From: Paenibacillus marchantiophytorum
Lineage (GTDB): Bacteria; Bacillota; Bacilli; Paenibacillales; NBRC-103111
Length of the DNA: 64,000 bases
Assembly (NCBI RefSeq): GCF_014640555.1
Contig: NZ_BMHE01000030.1
Location: 1 to 64,000 of the forward strand
Direction of reading: 5' to 3'
Under the pieces are notes generated by a model. The model searched no databases. It saw only the letters and a list, made by a program, of their open reading frames with translations, and had not been told where the DNA came from. This document shows positions 26,063 through 33,894 of the stretch, piece by piece. Positions within the stretch are counted from its first letter, which is position 1; each line of letters opens with the position of its first letter. The translations under genes were made by a program, and so were the position numbers.

Positions 26063-27409
26063 ATGGAACGCAAACAATCCGAGCTGTTATATCAAGAAGC
26101 CCTTCAACATATTGTAGGCGGGGTCAACTCTCCTTCCCGCTCATTCAAAGCCGTCGGCGGCGGCGCTCCCGTCTTCATGAAGCGTGCGCAAGGCGCACAC
26201 TTCTGGGATGTAGACGGAAATCGCTTCATTGACTACCTCGCCGCCTACGGCCCTATCATTACAGGTCACGCGCATCCGCATGTGACCGAAGCGATTTGCC
26301 GCGCCGCACAGAATGGCACGCTGTACGGTACCCCAACCGAACTCGAGATCGAGTTCGCCAAGATGCTCAAGTCGGCGATTCCTTCGCTCGACAAAGTGCG
26401 CTTCGTCAACTCCGGCACCGAGGCCGTGATGACGACGATCCGCGTGGCGCGCGCTTTCACGAAGCGCACCAAGCTCATTAAGTTCGCCGGCTGTTACCAC
26501 GGCCACTCCGATCTAGTGCTGGTGGCGGCTGGTTCCGGGCCGTCCACACTCGGTACGCCAGACAGCGCTGGCGTACCGGCGAGCATCGCGCAAGAGGTCA
26601 TCACCGTGCCGTTCAACGACATTCCGGCACTGGAGGCCGCACTCGCACGCTACGGTGAAGAGATCGCCGCGGTGATGGTGGAGCCGATCGTCGGCAACTT
26701 CGGCATGGTCATGCCCCATGCCGGCTACCTCGAGCAGCTCTGCGCAGCCGCTCGCAAGCACGGCGCCCTCGTCATCTACGACGAGGTCATCACGGCCTTC
26801 CGCTTCCACTATGGAGCGGCGCAAAACTATGCCGGCCTCCCGATCGTGGAGGGCGGCACGGCTGAGGCGGCGGCGCGCTTCGCCGCCGTCGAGCCGGACC
26901 TTACGGCCCTCGGCAAAGTGATCGGCGGCGGACTGCCGATCGGTGCCTACGGGGGCCGCAAGGCCGTGATGGAACAGGTCGCTCCGCTCGGACCTGCCTA
27001 TCAAGCCGGCACGATGGCGGGGAATCCCGCCTCCATCTCGGCCGGCATCGCCTGCCTGGAAGTGCTCCAGCAGGCTGGTGTCTACGCCAAGATGGAGCAG
27101 CTTGGCGCAACCCTTGCTGGCGGCATCGCGGAATCCGCCGCCCGCCACGGCATTGCCTTGACGCTGAATCGCATCGGCGGCGCGTTCTCTACCCACTTCT
27201 GCGACCATCCCATCACGAACTTTGATGAAGCGCAGGACACGGACGGCGAACGCTTCGCAGACTTCTTCCGGCTCATGCTGGAGCAAGGCATCAACCTTGC
27301 CCCTTCCAAATATGAAGCGTGGTTTATGACGCTTGCCCATACCGATGACGATATCGCCCAGACACTCGATGCTGTTGATCATGCCTTCAAAACGCTGAAG
27401 GCGCGTTAA
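26063..27409 (+). CDS. hemL: glutamate-1-semialdehyde 2,1-aminomutase (GsaB/HemL type)
   Basis: A PLP enzyme converting glutamate-1-semialdehyde to 5-aminolevulinate for tetrapyrrole synthesis. Diagnostic segments are VGGVNSPSRSFKAVGGG (residues ~18), FAGCYHGHSDLVLVAAGSG (~140), the IYDEVITAFRF PLP-binding Asp block (~240), and LTALGKVIGGGLPIGAYGG with the Schiff-base Lys. NSPSRSFKAVGGGAP matches the B. subtilis paralogue GsaB more closely than HemL as I remember them. The gene stands alone, away from hemAXCDB genes, so it is likely the second copy. ATG at 26063 (AAAGGA, 12 bases) is preferred to the ATG at 26051 that abuts the site. The middle of the gene is distinctly GC-rich. Confidence 0.9.
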   Translation: MERKQSELLYQEALQHIVGGVNSPSRSFKAVGGGAPVFMKRAQGAHFWDVDGNRFIDYLAAYGPIITGHAHPHVTEAICRAAQNGTLYGTPTELEIEFAKMLKSAIPSLDKVRFVNSGTEAVMTTIRVARAFTKRTKLIKFAGCYHGHSDLVLVAAGSGPSTLGTPDSAGVPASIAQEVITVPFNDIPALEAALARYGEEIAAVMVEPIVGNFGMVMPHAGYLEQLCAAARKHGALVIYDEVITAFRFHYGAAQNYAGLPIVEGGTAEAAARFAAVEPDLTALGKVIGGGLPIGAYGGRKAVMEQVAPLGPAYQAGTMAGNPASISAGIACLEVLQQAGVYAKMEQLGATLAGGIAESAARHGIALTLNRIGGAFSTHFCDHPITNFDEAQDTDGERFADFFRLMLEQGINLAPSKYEAWFMTLAHTDDDIAQTLDAVDHAFKTLKAR

Positions 27410-27448
27410 AAAGCCTCACTGCTCCCATACTCTGTCTTAGAGTTTTGA

Positions 27449-27489
27449 GGTGGATGTAAGGGGTTCTCCCTTTTTAGTTGACGTCCACC
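27449..27489 (+). terminator. nested hairpin terminator after hemL
   Basis: An inner stem AAGGG/CCCTT (27458-27472) is followed by TTT. It is enclosed by GGTGGATGT/ACGTCCACC arms (27449-27457, 27481-27489; one G-T pair). Confidence 0.7.
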
Positions 27490-28329
27490 GCAGGCCTCAC
27501 TGCTTTGGAGGTTCTCGGTCTTGAGTGACATCTAATGAACTGTAGGATGCTTATAGACGAGAAAATGGCTGCTTTAGAGATGTAATGAACTGGATTGGCG
27601 TTACCCGGCACTTTATTGGCCGAATGGTCGTCAATTTCTTGAAATAGCGCATCTGGCATTCATTAGATTTTCAGAATGAGTGATTTTGGCCGAATAAATG
27701 GTATTGAGTTCGTAAGGAGACTTGCGAAGGTGCATGGACTTGAAGACCTAGCCACAGGCTGGGTCTTTCTTACTTCCAATTTCACTCGCTCACCTTAGAT
27801 AACTCATCAACTCCGCCATTCAGTAAATATTGTCATCCCGAGCAGCTTCGCCCTCACCCCTCATCGTCTGAATAGGGGGAAAACTTTAAATATTTCGACG
27901 AAACTTATGGATATTCACCTTCCATGAAAACGCAAGAATCCGACCATTCCCCAAGTGATCGGACGCATTTCGACATATATTTAGACATCGGTCAATTCTC
28001 CAACATGTCCCAGAAACGAACTATGATCCTATGTACGACAGAGTTCGTTCGTATTTTCAGAGCACTCCATGCTAGGAATAATTTGGTTTTATTCACGAAT
28101 ATACAAAAAAGGCAGCGCTTACATTCGTGTTTTCGTTCTGCAACTATTGTCGGATGAAGTTTTTCATGCTATTCTAAGATTACTTTTACCCTTTTCACGA
28201 AATGTCGTGTTTTCACAGTATTTCCCTAGAAAGTTAGGGCATGATTTACAAATTTGCCCTTGATTTTTGTGTGTGATGCCTTACTTTAAGGCGGGTCGAT
28301 TAAAGTCTTATTTTAAGGGAGTAACCCCT
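27490..28329. repeat. long non-coding gap with degenerate repeats and a hairpin
   Basis: No supported gene lies here. ATSTAATGAACTG occurs at 27530-27542 and 27580-27592. TTGGCCGAATGGT (27616-27628) and TTGGCCGAATAAATGGT (27686-27702) are related, and CATTAGAT (27661-27668) is an inverted relative of the first motif. At 27743-27767, AAGACCTAGCC/GGCTGGGTCTT forms a terminator-like hairpin with TCTT after it on the plus strand. The rest (27780-28329) is AT-rich with no recognised element; short frames there lack ribosome sites. Confidence 0.55.
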
Positions 28330-28358
28330 TTGAAATTGACATGCTATTCAGTTAGATT
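28330..28358 (+). promoter_or_regulatory. candidate gltB promoter
   Basis: -35 TTGAAA (28330-28335), 17-base spacer, -10 TAGATT (28353-28358). It would give a leader of about 120 bases before the minicistron. Confidence 0.5.
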
Positions 28359-28484
28359 GCATTTTTATTCATAATCATGCATCTTTCGTCTTTAACCCAT
28401 TTGTGGTTAATCCGCGAAAATGCTGAGAGTTGCGGGCTCTATAGTGCCAGAATGCAAGAAATGCAGTACCAGAGGAGTTTAAAT

Positions 28485-28499
28485 ATGTATGGGAGGTGA
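28485..28499 (+). CDS. four-codon leader minicistron (MYGR) coupled to gltB
   Basis: ATG TAT GGG AGG TGA sits 7 bases behind a good ribosome site, GAGGAG (28472-28477). Its stop overlaps the gltB GTG start as GTGA. gltB itself has no properly spaced site for either candidate start, so this minicistron probably loads the ribosomes. Confidence 0.45.
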   Translation: MYGR

Positions 28500-31400
28500 C
28501 GGTCAGGCGACTGACCAGAGCAATGAATGAAATTATGCGTAATGAAGGCCGTTTTCAAGATTTACTAGGAACTGAACACGACAGCTGCGGTATTATTTGT
28601 ATTATTGAAAAGAACGGTCACCCTTCCCGTGATAACATCCAAAAAACGATTGATTCCCTTGTTAAAATGGAACATCGCTCGGGTTTTATCAATGGCGAAG
28701 GCGACGGTTGCGGTATTTTAACGGATATTCCACGCGCTCTTTGGGAAAAGAAACTAACCGATGCGGGTCAAGACGGCAAACTTGCCTACGATAACCGTTT
28801 TTCTGTTGGACATATCTTTGTTCCACGCAAGCTGGACCTGACTGTTACCGAGATCCAAAATGGCATTCGCGAGCTCTTCGCTTCCCATGATGTATCGATT
28901 ATCCTCGAGCAAGAGAACCAAGTAGACAGCAGCGTTCTTGGACCTAACGGTTTGAATGACGAGCCTACTTTCTGGCAAATTGCAGGGATTAGTAACCAAA
29001 CAGAAGGCCAAGTGGCTGATCACCTATATGAGTTGCACATCGCAATCGAAGACAAATACAATGTTCACGTAGCAACGCTAAGCAATGTAACTTCTGCTTA
29101 CAAAGTGCTTGGAGCGGCAAGTATTCTCCCTAAATATTTCAACGATACGCGCGATGCTTTGTTTGCTTCCCAAGTTACCATCGGTCACAACCGTTACTCC
29201 ACAAACACATTGTCCAGCTTCTTCCGCGTCCAACCGTTCTCCCTGCTGGGGCACAATGGTGAAATCAACACGGTTAAGAAACTTCGCATCGAGGCCGACA
29301 TGGTTGGCGTTCCGCTCGTTAGCGGCGGTTCTGACTCCCAGGACATGAACAGAACGATCGAAACGTTCATTCACCGCTTTGGTTTGTCTCTTTTTGAAGC
29401 CATGGAAATGGTATTCCCTCCTATTATTAATGAAATGAAACAGTTCCGTCCGGAACTTCAAGATTTATATGTGTACTACCGTCAAGTTTGGGGCCACTTT
29501 GCCCAAGGTCCTGCGGGGATTGTTTCCCGTTATGGCAACGAGTGTATTTTCAGCGTAGATGCTCTTGGTCTTCGTCCGGTATGGATGGTTGAGAGCGATA
29601 CTTCCCTCTACTTCTCCTCCGAGCAAGGCGTCATTACGGTTGGTGAAATGGTCGCTGATCCGAAACCAATCGCACCAGGTGAGAAAGTGGGCGTTGTCCT
29701 GACACCAGGTGAACACGTTCAAGTTATCCCTTACCATGAAGTTCAAAGCTTAGTGTATGACCGCGCAAGCAAACGTCTGAATATTGGCGGCCTTCGGAGA
29801 TTTCTGAATCCTGTCAAAACGGATACACAAGCTGATCTCAACGACAACATTGTGGCAACAGATCAGTTGTACAGTGCATTTGGTTGGGATCGTGACGGTA
29901 TTCAACATATCGAAACCATGTCCGAAACAGGCGCTGAGCCGATCCGTTCCCTAGGTCACGATTCTCCTCATGCTGCACTAGCTTGGGAACGCCAGAACGT
30001 TCCTGACTTCATTAAAGAAAGCGTAGCGGTTGTTACCAATCCAGCGATTGACCGTGACCGTGAAATGGAGCATTTCTCCACTCGTATCATTGCGGGTACA
30101 CGTACACCTGTTTATGGGCAAGTAGATGAGAACTTGCGTCTTGAGCTGCTGGCTCCACTCGTGCTTGAAGGTACGAACGGTGTCGACAGTGAAGAACATT
30201 TGTCCCAGCCATCGTATGAGCAATTGCTTGCCTTGTTCCGTGCTCAAGGGGATAACAAAGTTGCCGTTCTTTCTGCTACTTTCGCAAGAGGAACTTCGCT
30301 CAGCGAAGGATTGGATAAATTGGCTGCTGACGCTATCTCCGCTGCTCGCAATGGCGCAGCGCTTCTCGTCCTAGACGATGCTGACGCTCACCAAAATGAT
30401 CGCTTGTGGTTGGAGCCGCACTTGGCTGTTTCCAAAATCGATATCGCACTTCGTGCTGAGAAACTTGGCTTCGGCGACAACTTGCGCCGCCATGTCACAT
30501 TGATCTTGCGTTCCGCTGCTATTCGCAGCCTGCATGATATCGCAGTTGCTTGCGGACTTGGGGCCGATGTTATCTCACCTTATCTGTTGTTCTCTACCGC
30601 TTCTGACAAAGAAGGCAACGCAGCAGCAGCTCGCAAAGTATACGCAGCTCTATCCAAAGGTTTGGAGAAAGTCATCTCCACCATCGGTACGCACGAGCTT
30701 CGCGGTTACACACGCTTCTTCTCCTCCATTGGCTTCCACCCGGAAGTTGCTGAGGTGCTGGATATCGTGAACTACCTAGGTAGCGAAAAAGCAGGAACAA
30801 GCTTCGCTGTGCTTGAAGCGGATGCTGAAGCACGTTACAACGACTTCACGAATCCAAAAGCGAAAGCTGCGAAAAACTTCCGTTTCTTCCAACGTATGTG
30901 GAAAGCTTTGGGCGATGCTGCATCAGGAACGGCTCCTTACAGCGACTACCGCGACAAACTGCGTGAAGAAGAGAAGAAGAACCCGATTTCCATTCGTCAT
31001 ATTGCTGGATTTAATGTAGCGAAAGCTTTGAGCGATGGTCGCAAAGCGCTTGACCCGTCTCAAGTTGATATCTCCATTGGCGGTCATTCCTTGCCGATGT
31101 TGATCTCTTCCATGTCCTTCGGTTCACAGAACGAAACAGCTTTCCGTGCCTACGCTGAAGCCGGCGATCGCCTGAACATGGTTACCATGAACGGCGAGGG
31201 CGGAGAGATTAAAGATATGCTTGGCCGTTACAAAACAACACGTGGTGCGCAAGTCGCATCCGGTCGCTTCGGTGTTAACGTAGAATTGGCTAATGCTGTA
31301 GCATTCCTTGAGATCAAAATCGGTCAAGGGGCAAAACCAGGCGAAGGCGGTCACTTGCCAGGATCCAAAGTAACAGCCAAAATCGCTGCTGCTCGTAACG

Positions 31401-33073
31401 CAACGATCGGTTCAGACTTGATCTCGCCATCCAACAACCACGATATTTATTCCATCGAGGATTTGGCGCAAATCATTTCCGAACTTAAAGAAGGAAGCGG
31501 TCGTAAAGCTAAAATCATCGTCAAAATCCCAGTTGTTCCTGGTATCGGTACGATTGCAGTTGGTGTCGCGAAAGCAGGAGCTGACGTAATTACCCTTTCC
31601 GGCTTCGACGGCGGTACAGGGGCGGCTCGTATTCACTCCTTGACACACGTTGGTCTTCCAACAGAAATCGGAACGAAATTGGCTCACGTTGCTTTGATTG
31701 AAGCCGGTCTTCGTCACCGCGTAGAGCTGTGGTCCGATGGCGGTCTGAAATCAGGTTCTGACGTTGTTAAAATGGTTATGCTCGGTGCAAACCGCGCAGG
31801 ATTCGGCAGTATCGCTATGCAATCTATCGGCTGTACAACTTGCCGCGGCTGTCACTTGGATACTTGTCATGTTGGTATCGCAACACAAATCGATTCCATG
31901 GAAGAAGCCGAAGAAAAAGGCCTTCGTCGTTTCGTACCGCGTCAATTCGATGTTGCAGTTGACAGCTTGGTTCGTTTGTTCGGCGGTATCGGTGAAGAAG
32001 TTCGTGAAGTCGTTGCTTCCCTTGGTTTCAAAAGCTTACAAGAACTCGTTGGCCGTTCCGATCTATTGGAACAAATCAGCCACATTGATCGCATTGATTT
32101 GTCCGACATTCTTCGTCCAGCTCCATTGCAGTTCATCTCGGCTGCAGAAAGAGCGATGGAAGAAGCAGCTGTATCGTCCGATATCCGTATCGCGGCTTGT
32201 GCTGAAGGTCAAGAATTCTTCCCGGATTCCTTGGCTCTGGACGCTCCAATCGTACGCAATTGGTCCAAAGTAGATGCTGAGTCCCGTATTCTCGGAGCTC
32301 GTTACTCCAGCCATCGCGTAAGAGATCGCTTCGACGGCAGCTACGATGCATTGCCGACAGTTAAATTGAACTTCATCGATGGTTCCGTACCAGGTAACGG
32401 TCTGGCTGCGTTCAATGCTCGCGGCGTAGACATTACCGTTCACGGTGGAGCAGAAGACGGTCTTGGTAAAATGGCCTTCGGTGGTAAAGTCGCCATCGTC
32501 AAAGCACTTGGCAAAAACAACACCTTCATCAATGGCAGCGTTGGTAAATCCTTCGGTTACGGCGCTCAAAAAGGCTTGTTCTTGATCCAAGGCAGCGCAG
32601 ATACGCGTGCATGTATCCGTTTCTCCGGTGCTGACGTTGTATTCGGCGGCGAGATCACGACACCACTTCAAGACGAACTCGGCGGACTTGCCGCTCGCGC
32701 CAATCTCAAAGGCTTCGCGTTTGAATACATGACAAACGGCCGTGCCGTTGTTATGGGCGATCCAGGTCCATGGATCTGTGCAGGGATGACTGGTGGCGTA
32801 ATCTACCAACGTCTCGTACCAGAAATGGGTCTTGATCAAGCAGCTATCGAACGTCGTATCGCCAAAGGCGCTAAAGTTAAACTTGAAACCATTGGCGTAC
32901 AAAGCAAAAAAGATCTGACAGAATTGCTCACAGCTTACCACGCTGAGCTTGCTAACTCCGGTCAAGCCGAAGCAGCAGCTAAAATTGAAGGTTTGCTAAG
33001 CAACCTCGAAGCTAACTTCATCCGGATTTCCCCGGTCAACATGCAAGCTGACCAATCCGTTGCTACTGAATAG
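28496..33073 (+). CDS. gltB: glutamate synthase, large subunit
   Basis: 1525 aa, full length for the class. A short propeptide precedes the nucleophile Cys in EHDSCGII (residue ~31); the class II glutamine amidotransferase domain follows to ~430. The FMN/oxoglutarate domain lies around 830-1220. It carries the [3Fe-4S] cysteines in CTTCRGCHLDTC (C-x5-C-x4-C) near residue 1120 and the GGTGAARIHS phosphate-binding block just before. A C-terminal beta-helix domain (GGAEDGLGKMAFGG and similar) ends the protein. It makes two glutamates from glutamine and 2-oxoglutarate. No small subunit gltD is adjacent; a ferredoxin or a remote GltD must donate electrons. Start: GTG 28496 by GTGA coupling, or ATG 28523. 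Confidence 0.93.
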   Translation: MTVRRLTRAMNEIMRNEGRFQDLLGTEHDSCGIICIIEKNGHPSRDNIQKTIDSLVKMEHRSGFINGEGDGCGILTDIPRALWEKKLTDAGQDGKLAYDNRFSVGHIFVPRKLDLTVTEIQNGIRELFASHDVSIILEQENQVDSSVLGPNGLNDEPTFWQIAGISNQTEGQVADHLYELHIAIEDKYNVHVATLSNVTSAYKVLGAASILPKYFNDTRDALFASQVTIGHNRYSTNTLSSFFRVQPFSLLGHNGEINTVKKLRIEADMVGVPLVSGGSDSQDMNRTIETFIHRFGLSLFEAMEMVFPPIINEMKQFRPELQDLYVYYRQVWGHFAQGPAGIVSRYGNECIFSVDALGLRPVWMVESDTSLYFSSEQGVITVGEMVADPKPIAPGEKVGVVLTPGEHVQVIPYHEVQSLVYDRASKRLNIGGLRRFLNPVKTDTQADLNDNIVATDQLYSAFGWDRDGIQHIETMSETGAEPIRSLGHDSPHAALAWERQNVPDFIKESVAVVTNPAIDRDREMEHFSTRIIAGTRTPVYGQVDENLRLELLAPLVLEGTNGVDSEEHLSQPSYEQLLALFRAQGDNKVAVLSATFARGTSLSEGLDKLAADAISAARNGAALLVLDDADAHQNDRLWLEPHLAVSKIDIALRAEKLGFGDNLRRHVTLILRSAAIRSLHDIAVACGLGADVISPYLLFSTASDKEGNAAAARKVYAALSKGLEKVISTIGTHELRGYTRFFSSIGFHPEVAEVLDIVNYLGSEKAGTSFAVLEADAEARYNDFTNPKAKAAKNFRFFQRMWKALGDAASGTAPYSDYRDKLREEEKKNPISIRHIAGFNVAKALSDGRKALDPSQVDISIGGHSLPMLISSMSFGSQNETAFRAYAEAGDRLNMVTMNGEGGEIKDMLGRYKTTRGAQVASGRFGVNVELANAVAFLEIKIGQGAKPGEGGHLPGSKVTAKIAAARNATIGSDLISPSNNHDIYSIEDLAQIISELKEGSGRKAKIIVKIPVVPGIGTIAVGVAKAGADVITLSGFDGGTGAARIHSLTHVGLPTEIGTKLAHVALIEAGLRHRVELWSDGGLKSGSDVVKMVMLGANRAGFGSIAMQSIGCTTCRGCHLDTCHVGIATQIDSMEEAEEKGLRRFVPRQFDVAVDSLVRLFGGIGEEVREVVASLGFKSLQELVGRSDLLEQISHIDRIDLSDILRPAPLQFISAAERAMEEAAVSSDIRIAACAEGQEFFPDSLALDAPIVRNWSKVDAESRILGARYSSHRVRDRFDGSYDALPTVKLNFIDGSVPGNGLAAFNARGVDITVHGGAEDGLGKMAFGGKVAIVKALGKNNTFINGSVGKSFGYGAQKGLFLIQGSADTRACIRFSGADVVFGGEITTPLQDELGGLAARANLKGFAFEYMTNGRAVVMGDPGPWICAGMTGGVIYQRLVPEMGLDQAAIERRIAKGAKVKLETIGVQSKKDLTELLTAYHAELANSGQAEAAAKIEGLLSNLEANFIRISPVNMQADQSVATE

Positions 33074-33080
33074 ATAACTA

Positions 33081-33120
33081 AAAGCTCCACAAGACCCTCG
33101 TTGGTCTCGTGGAGCTTTTT
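33081..33120 (+). terminator. gltB terminator
   Basis: AAAAGCTCCAC (33081-33091) pairs with GTGGAGCTTTT (33110-33120), extended by AGACC/GGTCT and followed by TT. It lies 8 bp after the stop codon. Confidence 0.93.
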
Positions 33121-33240
33121 TCTTGTTGTACGCGGCTTGCCATATACGCCACTCCAAACGCCGCTTGGAGGCTGCTTGGAAAAGCCAAAAAAAGCCGTGC
33201 ATCCACATGGTAGGGTGAAGGGCCTCGGCACGAGCAACCA

Positions 33241-33894
33241 CTATCCCCTTCCCTCAGGTTACCTCAGATTCCTCCTGCCTGAGCGGTAGGGATAGCAGCT
33301 ATAGCTCGCCTGCTTCCACTATCCCTTTACCTCAGGTTAGATTTCAGATTCCTCCAAACCTGAGCGGTGGGGATAGCGGCTATAGCTCGCCTGCTTCCAC
33401 TATCCTCTTCCCTCAGGTTAGATCTCAGAATCCTCCAACCTGAGCGGTGGGGATAGCGGCTATAGTTCGCCTGCTTCCACTATCCCTGTACCTCAGGTTA
33501 GATCTCAGTTTCCTCCGGCCTGAGCGGTGGGGATAGCGATTATAGCTCCCTCTGCAACCACTATCCCCTTCCCTCAGGTTATACTCAGGTTCCTCCTGCC
33601 TGAGCGGTGGGGATAGCGACTATAGCTCTCCCTACTTTCACTATCCCCTTCCTTCAGGTTAGAGCTTCACATTCCTCCAACCTGAGCGGTGGGGATAGCG
33701 ACTATAGCTCCCCCCTGCTTTCACTATTCCCTTCCCTCAGGTTAGATTTTCACATTCCTCCTGCCTGAGCGGTGGGGATAGCGGCTATAGCTCTCCCTAC
33801 TTTCACTATCCCCTTCCTTCAGGTTAGATCTTCACATTCCACCTACCTGAGCGGTGGGGATAGCGGCTATAGTTCGCCTGCTTCCACTATCCCC
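33241..33894. repeat. tandem array of eight ~81-bp hairpin units
   Basis: CTATCCCC-like unit starts fall at 33241, 33319, 33400, 33480, 33561, 33641, 33724, 33806 and (partial) 33887, giving periods of 78-83 bp. Each unit has an outer stem CTATCCCC/GGGGATAG and an inner stem CTCAGGTT/AACCTGAG, then a spacer with GCTATAGC. GGGGATAG of one unit can also pair with CTATCCCC of the next. The variable bases lie mainly in the loops and spacer. The last unit is read through by helD on the minus strand and supplies its final codons and stop. Confidence 0.92.

Noticed and set aside
26141..27382. Long reverse-strand reading frames opposite hemL
   Set aside because: They mirror the GC-rich, codon-biased hemL gene, lack ribosome sites and encode no recognisable domains.
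27924..28263. Small plus-strand frames in the hemL-gltB gap
   Set aside because: No ribosome site, overlapping in different frames and no protein-like motif; the gap looks non-coding.
28359..28484. Riboswitch or T-box in the gltB leader
   Set aside because: I looked for T-box (AGGGTGGNACCGCG), glutamine, TPP and SAM riboswitch signatures; none is present and only weak stems can be drawn.
33241..33894. CRISPR array
   Set aside because: The ~81-bp units are repetitive along their whole length, with no unique spacers of constant size, and there are no cas genes in the window.
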